Positions 25,981-35,192 of a DNA stretch of 64,000 nt are shown here, piece by piece. The stretch is from Bacteroidota bacterium (GTDB lineage Bacteria > Bacteroidota > Rhodothermia > Rhodothermales > Bin80), in NCBI GenBank assembly GCA_026709335.1, contig JAPOTE010000061.1, positions 1 through 64,000 of the forward strand, given 5' to 3'. Positions within the stretch are counted from its first letter, which is position 1. Each line of letters starts with the position of its first letter. The notes beneath the pieces are model-generated. The model made no database searches. It had not been told where the DNA came from and saw only the letters and a list, made by a program, of their open reading frames with translations. The position numbers and the translations under genes were made by a program.

Positions 25981-26409
25981 ATGAGATTCAAACAGTTACT
26001 GAGTTTTTTGGGATTATTGGTATTCATCGCGCCAACGGCACTTGCTCAGCAGGGCAAGATTGACGGGGTCGTCACTGATGCGGCTACGGGGGAGACAGTT
26101 CCCGGGGCCAGCGTTGTCATTGAGGGTACCGCCCAAGGTGCTGCCACACAGGCGGACGGCTACTTTTTCATTAACAATGTCCGCCCGGGGACCTATACAT
26201 TGCTAGTTTCCTTCATCGGATACACAACCCAGAGGGTTGAGGAAGTTCGCGTGTCTACGGGACTAACTACGACCAGAGATATTCAATTGACCGAAGAGGC
26301 AGTCGGCATGGATGAGCTCGGGGGATTCCGTATTGGAGCAGATTATGCATACACCGATTTTGGAGTCTTTGGGGCTGTGAGCCGTATCGGTCTTCAAGTT
26401 GGTCTGTAG
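25981..26409 (+). CDS. Short secreted chimera: carboxypeptidase-regulatory-like domain plus a terminal barrel strand
   Basis: The 142-residue protein has a signal peptide (cleavage near ALA-QQ) and a complete carboxypeptidase-regulatory-like domain (about 24-110; GVVTDAATGETVPGASVVIE, GYFFINNVRPGTYTL). This is the kind found at the N-terminus of SusC-type TonB receptors. The last 28 residues switch abruptly to a pattern of aromatic residues like the final strand of an outer-membrane barrel (GADYAYTDFGVFGAV). In a receptor, about 700 residues would lie between these parts. It may be an internal-deletion remnant that stayed in frame, or a small family of its own. A ribosome-binding-like site and a strong terminator flank it. 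Confidence 0.7.
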   Translation: MRFKQLLSFLGLLVFIAPTALAQQGKIDGVVTDAATGETVPGASVVIEGTAQGAATQADGYFFINNVRPGTYTLLVSFIGYTTQRVEEVRVSTGLTTTRDIQLTEEAVGMDELGGFRIGADYAYTDFGVFGAVSRIGLQVGL

Positions 26410-26444
26410 ATGTGATCATTCTGTATCACAGAATTTAGGAGAAG

Positions 26445-26484
26445 GCGGAGAATCGGGATAAACCCGGTTCTCCGCTTTCTTTAT
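26445..26484 (+). terminator. Intrinsic terminator after the chimeric gene
   Basis: A 13-bp stem (GCGGAGAATCGGG at 26445-26457 with CCCGGTTCTCCGC at 26463-26475, one G-T pair, 5-nt loop) is followed by the T-rich run TTTCTTTAT. It ends exactly where the next gene starts (ATG at 26483), so that gene must either read through or use a promoter inside the hairpin region. Confidence 0.85.
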
Positions 26485-28213
26485 GAGAATGAGATATTCA
26501 CTGGATTGTCTACATGTGGCAGGGTCAGGGATTGGATATCTCCTGATGATCATAGTGGTAGGATCGGGGTGCCAGAAAGCGCCACAACAAAAATTCATCA
26601 ACTTCACCGAAGTGACAGCAGAGGCGGGCCTCGGCTCATTCATGCATGATAACGGAGCAGACGGCAGAAAGTATTATGCAGAGCAGATGGGTTCCGGCGT
26701 TGGCTTTATTGATTACGATGGAGATGGCTGGCTGGATATACTGTTTGCGGGTGGAGGATATTGGCATCGTGACCCGTATCCATGGTATAAACCTTTGTGG
26801 ATGTACCGAAATATGGGAGATGGCACCTTTACAGATGTCACAGATCAGGTGGGATTAGCAGGCATTAATGCCTATACACTAGGCATTGCCGCAGCTGATT
26901 ATGACAATGATGGGGATTCAGATATTCTGATTACAAATCTGAACGAGAATATTCTTCTGGAAAATCAAGAAGGAATATTTAGACAGAGACAGAATGACTC
27001 CGGACTCAGCACGGAAAATGAATGGAGCAGCTCAGCTCTCTGGATTGATGCCAATCGGGATGGCCTGTTGGATGTATATGTTGGCGGATATGCGGATTGG
27101 CGCCCGGAAACAGACAAATTTTGCCCCGAGGGTGGTAGCGAAAAACTGTACTGTATTCCCGCTGACTACAAGGGACAGGCCAGTCGCTACTATGAAGCGC
27201 AAGGGGGTGGGATCTTTTTGGATCAAACCCGGGAATCAGGCCTGTATCATTCACTTGGAAAGGCGCTTGGGATGGCAGAATGGGATTTTAATCAGGATGG
27301 CTGGCCAGATTTTGTTGTAGCCAATGATGGGGAGGGAGATCTTCTTTTTTTGAACGAGGGAGATGGATCGTTTATTGAGCGCGGCGTTCAGAGTGGGATT
27401 GCATTCAGCGAGCACGGAGAAGCCCGCGCTGGAATGGGAATTGATATAGGAGTTGTAGATACGACTCGCTCTCCATCGGTTTTTGTAGGAAACTTCTCAA
27501 CGGAAATGATAGGAGTTTACCATTATCGGGGCAATAACTTGTTCTCGGACCGTGCTGCACGATCCCAGATTGGCCAGCCAAGCCTGAATACACTTACTTT
27601 TGGGCTTATGCTGATGGATGTAGATCTGGATGCCGATTTAGATCTGTTCGTTGCGAACGGACATGTATATCCGGACCGGTTGGTAGGTCAGGATAAAATC
27701 ACCTATGAGCAACGGGCGCAGTTGTTTGAGAACAATGGAACGGGTCTGTTTTCGGAAGTCCCGCCTTCCACCACGCCCCCACTCGATATTGAGATGGTTG
27801 CCCGTGGCGCCGCCTATGGAGATTATGATCGGGATGGAGATCTGGATATACTGATTGTTGAAAATAACGGTCCCGCACATTTATGGCGCAATGATGTTCA
27901 TGGCCGAAATTGGCTTCGTGTAACGGTCGCGGGGACCAACGGGAATCGGGATGCATTTGGCACACGGATTCGCTTGTATACCGAAGGCCAAGTCCAGGAG
28001 CGCCGAATTCGTTCGGGATCAAGCTATTTGTCCCAGAATGAAGTGGTTGCCGCATTTGGCTTAATGAACGATACAGCTGTGGATAGCATACGTATTGACT
28101 GGCCCGATGAAAAGGTTCAGATATTGTATGATCTACCAGTGAATATTGAAGTACATATTATTCAGGGGCAAGAGAATTGGACAGAGCATTCAATGCCTGG
28201 CGTGATCAATTAG
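26483..28213 (+). CDS. FG-GAP/ASPIC-UnbV (CRTAC1-like) lipoprotein, copy 1
   Basis: The 576-residue lipoprotein has a lipobox ending at a Cys near residue 30 (VVGSGC). A predicted seven-bladed propeller is built from FG-GAP/VCBS repeats with calcium loops such as DYDGDGWLDIL, DYDNDGDSDIL and DYDRDGDLDIL. An ASPIC/UnbV domain fills the last 100 residues (NRDAFGTRIRLY, RRIRSGSSYLSQN). These proteins resemble CRTAC1 and are thought to bind ligands or other proteins on the outer surface. It is the first of three tandem copies. A Cys pair (KFCPEGG...LYCIPA) is conserved in all three. Confidence 0.88.
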   Translation: MRMRYSLDCLHVAGSGIGYLLMIIVVGSGCQKAPQQKFINFTEVTAEAGLGSFMHDNGADGRKYYAEQMGSGVGFIDYDGDGWLDILFAGGGYWHRDPYPWYKPLWMYRNMGDGTFTDVTDQVGLAGINAYTLGIAAADYDNDGDSDILITNLNENILLENQEGIFRQRQNDSGLSTENEWSSSALWIDANRDGLLDVYVGGYADWRPETDKFCPEGGSEKLYCIPADYKGQASRYYEAQGGGIFLDQTRESGLYHSLGKALGMAEWDFNQDGWPDFVVANDGEGDLLFLNEGDGSFIERGVQSGIAFSEHGEARAGMGIDIGVVDTTRSPSVFVGNFSTEMIGVYHYRGNNLFSDRAARSQIGQPSLNTLTFGLMLMDVDLDADLDLFVANGHVYPDRLVGQDKITYEQRAQLFENNGTGLFSEVPPSTTPPLDIEMVARGAAYGDYDRDGDLDILIVENNGPAHLWRNDVHGRNWLRVTVAGTNGNRDAFGTRIRLYTEGQVQERRIRSGSSYLSQNEVVAAFGLMNDTAVDSIRIDWPDEKVQILYDLPVNIEVHIIQGQENWTEHSMPGVIN

Positions 28214-28216
28214 TTT

Positions 28217-29884
28217 ATGCGTGGTCAATTTTTGATATATGCAGGGATCGTTTTGATGGCAGGATGCACCGCGGAAGCCCCCCAGTCCCAACAGGAGCTG
28301 ACTACTTTGTTCACAGACGTAACCGAATCGGCCGGGTTGGCAGGTGTCGTTCATCATAATGGTGGGTTTGGAGAATCCTGGGCGCCCGAAATTGTTGGTG
28401 GTGGCGGCGGGTTCTTTGACTATGATCAGGATGGCTGGCAAGACATTCTGATTGTTACAGGTGGTGCATTTCCGGGAGAGCATCCGCTAGGAGCACACCC
28501 GGCACTCAGGCTCTTTCGTAATCTGGGGAATGGACAGTTTGACGAAGTCACACAGGAGGCGGGTTTGGCACTTTTGCGTACATACAGCATCGGGGCTACC
28601 ATCGGAGACTATGATAATGACAATGATCAGGATATTTATGTAACCACGCTGGGGATGGACTTATTGCTACAGAACCAGGATGGTATTTTCGTTGATGTGG
28701 GAGAAGTCTCAGGGGTGGGGCAAGTCAGTGAATGGAGTACGAGTGCGATGTTCTTTGATGCGAATCGGGATGGATTTCTGGATCTGTATGTAGGAACGTA
28801 TGTTCACTGGACGCCGGAAGATGATATCTACTGTAGCTTCGGTGGAAATAAGGTGTATTGTACCCCCCAAGTATATGAGGGGATTGCAAGTCGATACTAT
28901 GAAAATCAGGGAGACGGGACTTTTATGGATGTGACGGAGCGGGCAGGCTTTTGGTCGGGGGTAGATGCAAGCCGGGATAAAACATTGGGGGTTGCCGAAC
29001 TAGATGTGAATCAGGACGGATGGCCCGATGTAGCGATTGCCAATGATACTGAGCGGGATATGTTGTTTATAAATCAAGGGGATGGCATCTTTGAGGAACG
29101 AGGAGTCATCAGTGGTATTTCGTATGATTCGCACGGAAAACCTCGGGCTGGTATGGGGATTGATGTTGGTGTAGTAGATGAGTCGGGGGAGCCATCCATT
29201 TTTGTAGGGAATTTTTCGGACGAGATGGTTGGTGTCTATCAGCATATCGGAGGCGGAATATTTAATGATCGATCATCGGTTTCCCGAATCGGGCAGCCGA
29301 GTTTTAAGACACTCACATTTGGTCTGATGCTCTTTGATGTGGACTTGGATGCAGATCTGGATCTTCTGATTGCGAATGGGCATGTGCAGACACACATTGC
29401 CCAAATTGTAGATGGAGTCACATTCCGTCAGCGACCACAACTGTTTCTCAATGATGGAAGCGGTATGTTTGCAGAGAAACACCCGGATGGAGTGCTGGCA
29501 GAGTTTTTTGTTGGGCGGGGTCTTGCCACAGCAGATTATGACCGCGACGGGGATCTTGATGTGCTTCTCGTTGAGAATCACGGTCCAGCACATCTATGGC
29601 GTAATGAATCGCAGGGTGGGAACTGGCTCCGGGTTCAACTCACCGGAACCGTAAGCAATCGGAATGCTTATGGCTCACAAATTCACCTTTGGGGTCAGGG
29701 GCATATGCAGGTTCGGCGTATTCGTGCAGGATCCAGTTATCTGTCCCACTCGGAATCTGCCGCATTTTTCGGATTCACTGAATCTCCGGATAGCTTGTAT
29801 GTACGCTGGTCAAGTGGGCAAGAAACCTGGTTGTATGAGTTACCCGTCAACTCAACCGTTCATCTCAGGGAGAATGAGTATTAA
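28217..29884 (+). CDS. FG-GAP/ASPIC-UnbV (CRTAC1-like) lipoprotein, copy 2
   Basis: The second copy (555 residues) starts three bases after the stop of the first, so it is in the same transcript. It has a lipobox (VLMAGC), the same set of calcium-loop repeats (DYDQDGWQDIL, DYDNDNDQDIY, DVDLDADLDLL, DYDRDGDLDVL) and a C-terminal ASPIC/UnbV domain with RRIRAGSSYLSHSE. The segment VYVGTYVHWTPEDDIYC of this copy recurs almost exactly in copy 3. Copies 2 and 3 are closer to each other than to copy 1. The function is unknown. Confidence 0.88.
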   Translation: MRGQFLIYAGIVLMAGCTAEAPQSQQELTTLFTDVTESAGLAGVVHHNGGFGESWAPEIVGGGGGFFDYDQDGWQDILIVTGGAFPGEHPLGAHPALRLFRNLGNGQFDEVTQEAGLALLRTYSIGATIGDYDNDNDQDIYVTTLGMDLLLQNQDGIFVDVGEVSGVGQVSEWSTSAMFFDANRDGFLDLYVGTYVHWTPEDDIYCSFGGNKVYCTPQVYEGIASRYYENQGDGTFMDVTERAGFWSGVDASRDKTLGVAELDVNQDGWPDVAIANDTERDMLFINQGDGIFEERGVISGISYDSHGKPRAGMGIDVGVVDESGEPSIFVGNFSDEMVGVYQHIGGGIFNDRSSVSRIGQPSFKTLTFGLMLFDVDLDADLDLLIANGHVQTHIAQIVDGVTFRQRPQLFLNDGSGMFAEKHPDGVLAEFFVGRGLATADYDRDGDLDVLLVENHGPAHLWRNESQGGNWLRVQLTGTVSNRNAYGSQIHLWGQGHMQVRRIRAGSSYLSHSESAAFFGFTESPDSLYVRWSSGQETWLYELPVNSTVHLRENEY

Positions 29885-31553
29885 GATTGCAACTGTTCAA
29901 ATCGCCGGGATTGTCCTTATAGTTTCGTTCATGGGATGCAGCCAGCCCGGTTCGGAGGAGTCGGCACCCGAAGAGGTTCAGCGTGACGTGCAAATTGTAT
30001 TTACTGACGTCACCGCGTCCGCGGGTCTGGGAGATTTTTTGCATGAGACAGGAGCATTCGGAGAAAAGTGGTTTCCGGAAACGATGGGAGCCGGAGGTGG
30101 CTTTCTGGATTACAATGGAGATGAAATTCTTGATATTGTGCTGGTTTCCGGCAGTAAGTTCCCGTCACAAGGGGAGAGTACTGAGCCTGCGATTCGCCTG
30201 TATGAGGGAAGTGGGGAGGGGCAATTTACAGATGTAACCAGTGAGGCCGGGTTGGAATCTTTTCGGAGTTACGCATTTGGAGTCAATGTGGCGGATTATG
30301 ATAATGATGGCGATCCGGACATATTTGTGACTGCATTATACAAGAACCTCCTGTTCCGCAATGATGGGGGAATCTTTCAGGAAGTCAGCCAGCAAGTAGG
30401 TCTTGGGGGGCACAGCGAGTGGAGTACAGCGAGTGTTTTTTTGGATGCTGATTTAGACGGGTTTTTGGATTTGTATATCGGCAACTACGTTCACTGGACC
30501 CCCGAAGAGGATATTTATTGCACGCGCGTTGGAGACAAAAAATCGTACTGTACCCCAGAACAGTACGAGGGAATTACCAGTCGTTTTTACAGAAATCGGG
30601 GTGATGGTACATTTGAAGAGCAGTCAGATGGTTTTACAGAGTTGCCAGGCAAGACACTTGCTGCCGCGAGTATAGATTTTAATCGAGATGGATCGCCGGA
30701 CCTGATTGTGGCCAATGATACTCAGCGTGATCTTTTATTTGAAAACCAGCAAGATGGAACCTTCATTGAAAAAGGGATTCCCAGCGGGATTGCATTTGAT
30801 GAGCGGGGTCGCGCACGTGCGGGGATGGGGGTTGATGTTGGAGTGGTGGATCAGACGGGAGAAGAGACCATATTTATCGGACATTTTTCCGGTGAAATGG
30901 TAGGAGTCTATCAGCATTCAGGGAACGGAACATTCAGAGAACGCGCAGCAGTTTCTCAGATTGGGCGCTCGAGTCTACGCACTTTGACATTTGGACTTTT
31001 GCTCGCCGATTTTGATCTAGATAAAGATTTGGATCTATTGACGGCGAATGGCCATATTACAGATGATATTGGAGAAGTTGAAGAAGGGGTTACATTTCGA
31101 CAGAGGACGCAGTTGTATGTGAATATGGGGGACGGGAAATTTTCTGAAGCGGAGCCAGTGGGTGTTCTTTCCGAGTTCATGGTAGCTCGAGGAGCTGCCT
31201 GGGCAGATTATGACCGGGATGGAGATCCCGATTTGTTAATTACCGAAAATGGAGGACCTGTACATCTCTGGCGTAATGATACTCCATCGGGGAATTCATT
31301 AGCGGTGAATTTGATTGGATCCAGAAGCAATCGCGACGCACTTGGTAGTCGTATTCGGGTGAACGTCAACGGAGTGTGGCAGGAGCGTTATTTGCGGACA
31401 GGCACAAGTTATCTTTCACAAAGTCAACGTTGGCCGCTGTTTGGGCTAGGTACGGCAAATTTCGTAGATTCACTGGAAGTGTGGTGGCCAAGTGGTACAC
31501 TATCCAGGTATACGAATATCCCGTCCGGGACCGTTACGCTCACCGAAGAATAG
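29874..31553 (+). CDS. FG-GAP/ASPIC-UnbV (CRTAC1-like) lipoprotein, copy 3
   Basis: The start is placed at ATG 29874, which overlaps the end of copy 2 by 11 bp and gives 559 residues with a proper lipoprotein signal (VSFMGC). A frame reaching back to 29664 lies inside copy 2 and would destroy the signal. Calcium loops include DYNGDEILDIV, DYDNDGDPDIF, DADLDGFLDLY and DYDRDGDPDLL, and the ASPIC/UnbV domain ends the protein. Loop 1 (DYNGDEILD) is slightly degenerate. All three products should sit on the outer surface and might form a multicomponent receptor. Confidence 0.88.
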   Translation: MSIKIATVQIAGIVLIVSFMGCSQPGSEESAPEEVQRDVQIVFTDVTASAGLGDFLHETGAFGEKWFPETMGAGGGFLDYNGDEILDIVLVSGSKFPSQGESTEPAIRLYEGSGEGQFTDVTSEAGLESFRSYAFGVNVADYDNDGDPDIFVTALYKNLLFRNDGGIFQEVSQQVGLGGHSEWSTASVFLDADLDGFLDLYIGNYVHWTPEEDIYCTRVGDKKSYCTPEQYEGITSRFYRNRGDGTFEEQSDGFTELPGKTLAAASIDFNRDGSPDLIVANDTQRDLLFENQQDGTFIEKGIPSGIAFDERGRARAGMGVDVGVVDQTGEETIFIGHFSGEMVGVYQHSGNGTFRERAAVSQIGRSSLRTLTFGLLLADFDLDKDLDLLTANGHITDDIGEVEEGVTFRQRTQLYVNMGDGKFSEAEPVGVLSEFMVARGAAWADYDRDGDPDLLITENGGPVHLWRNDTPSGNSLAVNLIGSRSNRDALGSRIRVNVNGVWQERYLRTGTSYLSQSQRWPLFGLGTANFVDSLEVWWPSGTLSRYTNIPSGTVTLTEE

Positions 31554-31656
31554 AAGAAGCATGGCTACTATAGCTAAGTCACATCTCACGAGGGCCTATT
31601 CAAGCAGCAATCCGGATTCAGAAGAAAAGCGTTTGCCTTCTTTCATTGGAACTTCG

Positions 31657-32967
31657 ATGTACAGATCAGTCTACCAAACCGGAAAATTCAACCTTGTTGT
31701 AATTCCTGGCATTCTGTTTTCTTTGATCATATTGATATCAGGTTGCAGGGAAGAGATTGGGATCGCAGAAAAACAACGTCTCCTTCTCCCTCCCGAGACA
31801 GCTATGCATATGGTTGAGGCTAAGAAAGCATTTGACCGTGGGGTTTATCAAGTAGCACTGGCTTATACGGACAGTGCAGAGATTTTTGCACCTGACCTGG
31901 CAGATCTTCACTTTTTGCGTGGCAAGATTTATACACGCCTCAACCGAATAGATATAGCACAAACTGCCTACCAGGTTGTTTTGGAGATTGATCCGTACTA
32001 CCCAGGTGCTCGGTTTGATATGGGGTTAAATAGCTTTCGGCGAGGAAAACTCCGGGATGCGATCAATTATTATCTGGAGGAAGAATCTGAAATTGGCCCA
32101 ACGCCTGCACTTTATCATGAATTGGGACGGACCTATGCCAAACTTGGTGTACCGGATAGTGCAAGAACTGCATATGAGAAAGTACTCTCGATAGATTCGG
32201 AGCATACCATGACGTATATGTGGCTCGGACAGCTGCTGGAAGAGGTTGGAGATCTGGAGGGAGCTCTTGAGATGTCATTAATCGGCCTCAGTCAGCGCCC
32301 GGATGATTTGGATTATCAATATATTGTGGGAACTCAATATTTCAGGCTCGACAGTGCTGAAGCAGCGCTTCCGCATCTTGAGCCTGTTGCAGAAACCTGG
32401 TCCTGGCATCACGGTGCACAATTTAATCTTGGGCAGGTCTATATGCGGCTTGGGCGAGAGGAGGATGCAGAGGTTTATTTTGCGAGAGCAGAGAAGGCAC
32501 AACAGTTACAGCAACGTGTGAATGAGGCACAGGATGCGATTAATAATGATCCAAGTTCTCCAGCAAACTGGATTAACCTTGGGAACAGGCTCCGAGAGGC
32601 AGAACAATATGGTCGAGCGATTGAGGCATATAAGAATGGATTAACGACTGAAGTTCCTCCTGGGCTTGCTCTTTACATGCAAACAAATATTGCCTCACTT
32701 TACATGGAGTGCGGGGATTTTGATGCGGCAATCAGGCGGCTAAATGCAATCTTGCGTCTCGATCCTGAATTAAGTGCTGCCCGGCTTAATTTGGGTGTAG
32801 CTTACGTGCAATCAGGCAGATTTGAGGAGGCACGTAACGCATGGGAGGAACTCCTCGAAAGAGATCCCGGGCATGCAGTTACGAAAGGCTATTTGAAACA
32901 GCTGGAATCATTGAATCAAGCTGAATATGAAGAAACAAGTACTGCTGATTGTCTTATTGGTGGCTAG
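31657..32967 (+). CDS. TPR-repeat lipoprotein downstream of the CRTAC1-like genes
   Basis: I place the start at ATG 31657, giving a compact lipoprotein signal (FSLIILISGC) and 436 residues; ATG 31561 would add 32 residues before the signal and looks too long. The mature part consists of about nine TPR repeats, visible as repeats of the form A-x-x-x-[LY]-G-x-x-[LY] (for example YHELGRTYAKLGVPDSARTA and AWYEALL-like endings). It follows the three FG-GAP lipoproteins by 100 bp and overlaps the next gene by 41 bp. A scaffold for the same surface complex is the simplest inference. Confidence 0.8.
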   Translation: MYRSVYQTGKFNLVVIPGILFSLIILISGCREEIGIAEKQRLLLPPETAMHMVEAKKAFDRGVYQVALAYTDSAEIFAPDLADLHFLRGKIYTRLNRIDIAQTAYQVVLEIDPYYPGARFDMGLNSFRRGKLRDAINYYLEEESEIGPTPALYHELGRTYAKLGVPDSARTAYEKVLSIDSEHTMTYMWLGQLLEEVGDLEGALEMSLIGLSQRPDDLDYQYIVGTQYFRLDSAEAALPHLEPVAETWSWHHGAQFNLGQVYMRLGREEDAEVYFARAEKAQQLQQRVNEAQDAINNDPSSPANWINLGNRLREAEQYGRAIEAYKNGLTTEVPPGLALYMQTNIASLYMECGDFDAAIRRLNAILRLDPELSAARLNLGVAYVQSGRFEEARNAWEELLERDPGHAVTKGYLKQLESLNQAEYEETSTADCLIGG

Positions 32968-34153
32968 CTCTGCCTTGGGGGTACGCTCCCAGACGATTCA
33001 AGACGGAGACTGGATTGGAAAGATCATTCACAGGAGTGGCTACTATATGGATGTGATCTATGAGGTTCGCAATAGCAAAGGCAGCTTACAGATTACTTTA
33101 CAAGTGGAGCAATACGGTCCTTTTGAATTCAAGAATATCCGTATTACTGCGGATAGCCTATACTTTGTATGGACCCCCGCATTTGACCTGCCATGCACCC
33201 TTGCACGTCTACCTGATGGGGTATACCACGGTGTATGCAAGGACCCGTGGGGGGGCTTTGGAGGAGCTATCATGGCGCCTCCTGGATCGGATCGAGATTT
33301 GCTAAGACTTGATGAAGAGACATTTTTGAGTATTGCAGGGGTGAATCCAGATGACTCAACCCCGAAGGAATGGCTACTTGGAGAATTGTATCCGAAGGGG
33401 AGTACTGTAGAACTTGATGGGGGGGCTGTGAATTATGTTGATGTTGGAAACAGCCCTGTGACTGTGATCTTGATGAGTGGTTTGGGTGATAACCTTTCTT
33501 CCTGGGAGTCACTCCAGCAGCATTTGGCTTCGGATTTCCGCGTAATTGCGTATGATCGTCCCGGATTGGGTTTATCGGAGGGGTCGGAGAGTTCCCGCAC
33601 TCCTGAACGGATGGCAAAAGAATTGAAGCATCTACTTCAGAACATCGATGTCAGTCCACCTTATCTACTCGTTGCGCACGCAGAGGCCTCATGGGCGGCC
33701 CGTCAGTATGCGGATTTATATGCCGAGGAGGTACAAGGTCTGGTATTGATTCATCCCCACCATGAACACCAGGCTGAGCTATGGGAAACTCTGGATCCGG
33801 AATCATGGAATTCCTACTGGACTCGTGTTAAACGTTTTCAGTCAATGCTACCCGGGGCAACAAGCCAAGAATTTAATGTTTATGCCGGAATTATCGATGG
33901 AGAAGATGTTTTGGACTTATCAAAGGTGCCCCCCGTTCCGACGTTCGTTTTAAGTGCTGGACGTGCATCGGAGGCTCCAAGATGGATTGGAGATTCAGAA
34001 GAAGGCCGTCAGGCGTGGAGTGAGTTTCATGCATCTTGGGTAGAAGAGATGCCTCAAGGGCAGCATATGATCATAGAAAGTAGCCCCTATATTCATCAGG
34101 AGCAACCTGAAAGGGTAGCTGAGGTCATTCAAAATATGATTTCTGCCAAATGA
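32927..34153 (+). CDS. Secreted alpha/beta-hydrolase-fold protein with degenerate nucleophile
   Basis: The 408-residue protein has a signal peptide (about 1-21), an N-terminal beta domain of about 130 residues (30-155), and an alpha/beta-hydrolase fold (about 165-405). The oxyanion region (MSGLGDNLSSW), the strand motif VIAYDRPGLGLSEG and the C-terminal His (GQHMIIES) match active hydrolases. The nucleophile elbow, normally G-H-S-x-G, reads AHAEA at residues 250-254, so the catalytic Ser is Ala252 and both Gly are lost. It is probably a non-catalytic binding protein. The start overlaps the TPR gene by 41 bp. Confidence 0.8.
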   Translation: MKKQVLLIVLLVASSALGVRSQTIQDGDWIGKIIHRSGYYMDVIYEVRNSKGSLQITLQVEQYGPFEFKNIRITADSLYFVWTPAFDLPCTLARLPDGVYHGVCKDPWGGFGGAIMAPPGSDRDLLRLDEETFLSIAGVNPDDSTPKEWLLGELYPKGSTVELDGGAVNYVDVGNSPVTVILMSGLGDNLSSWESLQQHLASDFRVIAYDRPGLGLSEGSESSRTPERMAKELKHLLQNIDVSPPYLLVAHAEASWAARQYADLYAEEVQGLVLIHPHHEHQAELWETLDPESWNSYWTRVKRFQSMLPGATSQEFNVYAGIIDGEDVLDLSKVPPVPTFVLSAGRASEAPRWIGDSEEGRQAWSEFHASWVEEMPQGQHMIIESSPYIHQEQPERVAEVIQNMISAK

Positions 34154-34560
34154 TTCCCCTCGACTACTTGACATTCCCTTTCTTTTCAATGAATTGTCTG
34201 TATTTCGTCTTTTAACTGGTTTCTCCAGTGATTGAAGCAACCCCTTCATATACTTATCTTAATGCATCTGTTCAGTGGTCTTTCTTGATCCGCATAGGTG
34301 CAAATGCGCTATAGGTATCACTGAGCGGCGCGCGTACTCAAAGCATACAGTATCTTTGATATCCGGTAGGGGACAGAAGATAGGATTGAATCAGTTGACC
34401 GTACCCGTAAGAGCCTTTTTGTATCGGGTAATTGTTACCTTTTGGGGGAGGTGCTCTTATGTATTATGTCAGAGATCGTGGAGTGTACGGAACCAATACT
34501 GGGCATGATTCAGACCCAGTTTGAACCATTGGATCATGTGAGTAGAGATTCAATCTCTAC
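34154..34560. other. Intergenic region with a terminal hairpin
   Basis: There is no supported gene between the two convergent genes. The last part holds a perfect 15-bp inverted repeat with a one-base centre (34536-34550 and 34552-34566). It overlaps the stop codon of the minus-strand gene that follows and could fold with a 5-base loop. No T-run follows on the minus strand. Confidence 0.5.
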
Positions 34561-34980
34561 TCACATCCCGACCGCTATCTGTTCTTCTTTCTCGTCCTCC
34601 TCAACCTGCGTATCGCTCCCAAAGACATGCCCAAGTAGCCGACTTACTTTTCCGTTCAGAATATAGAGTTCGATATGGAAGCGTTCTAGTTTCGAATCAA
34701 GTTGTTCCACGGAGTGTTCTAGCTTTATCTCAAGCTGTTTTGTGTCTGAGCGTAACTGCTCCACAGAGTGATCGATTCTTGCTTCTAGCCGCTCCACAGA
34801 GTGATCGATTCTTGCTTCTAGTCGCTCCACAGAACGGTCAAGTTTTGCTTCTAGTCGCTCATTAGAATGTTCGTTTCGGCGAAAATGCGGCAATAAAACA
34901 GCGAGCAGTATACCTACTGTCAGAAACACTATACCAACTGAGGCCACGATTAGGTGAAGTAGCGTAATTTCTATCTGCAT
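34561..34980 (-). CDS. Small membrane protein with repeated coiled coil
   Basis: The 139-residue protein has an N-terminal membrane helix (about 7-30) followed by a charged coiled coil made of 11-residue near-repeats (ERLEARIDHSV twice exactly, plus variants), and an acidic tail. The topology fits a bitopic inner-membrane protein with a long rod. Similar small proteins lie at 40.6 kb and 50.3 kb, all single genes, so this may be one family in this genome. It resembles DUF1640-like coiled-coil proteins loosely. No function can be assigned. A long hairpin covers its stop codon. Confidence 0.7.
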   Translation of the reverse strand: MQIEITLLHLIVASVGIVFLTVGILLAVLLPHFRRNEHSNERLEAKLDRSVERLEARIDHSVERLEARIDHSVEQLRSDTKQLEIKLEHSVEQLDSKLERFHIELYILNGKVSRLLGHVFGSDTQVEEDEKEEQIAVGM

Positions 34981-35192
34981 GAGAACTTAACCCTAAATTT
35001 TTCCTATGTGTACAGTCGGGAGTACCCTTTTGTACATGAACCTGCTACACTAGTTTCTTATGTCGTCAAATAGCAAGTTGGTTGGGCCCCATGACGGCGA
35101 TATGACTTTAAATCAAAGCCTCGAAGTTCTCCATTTATCTTGGTGAAAGAAAATCAATTTCTGATTCCAGAGGCACAGAGACCCGTCTGCGA

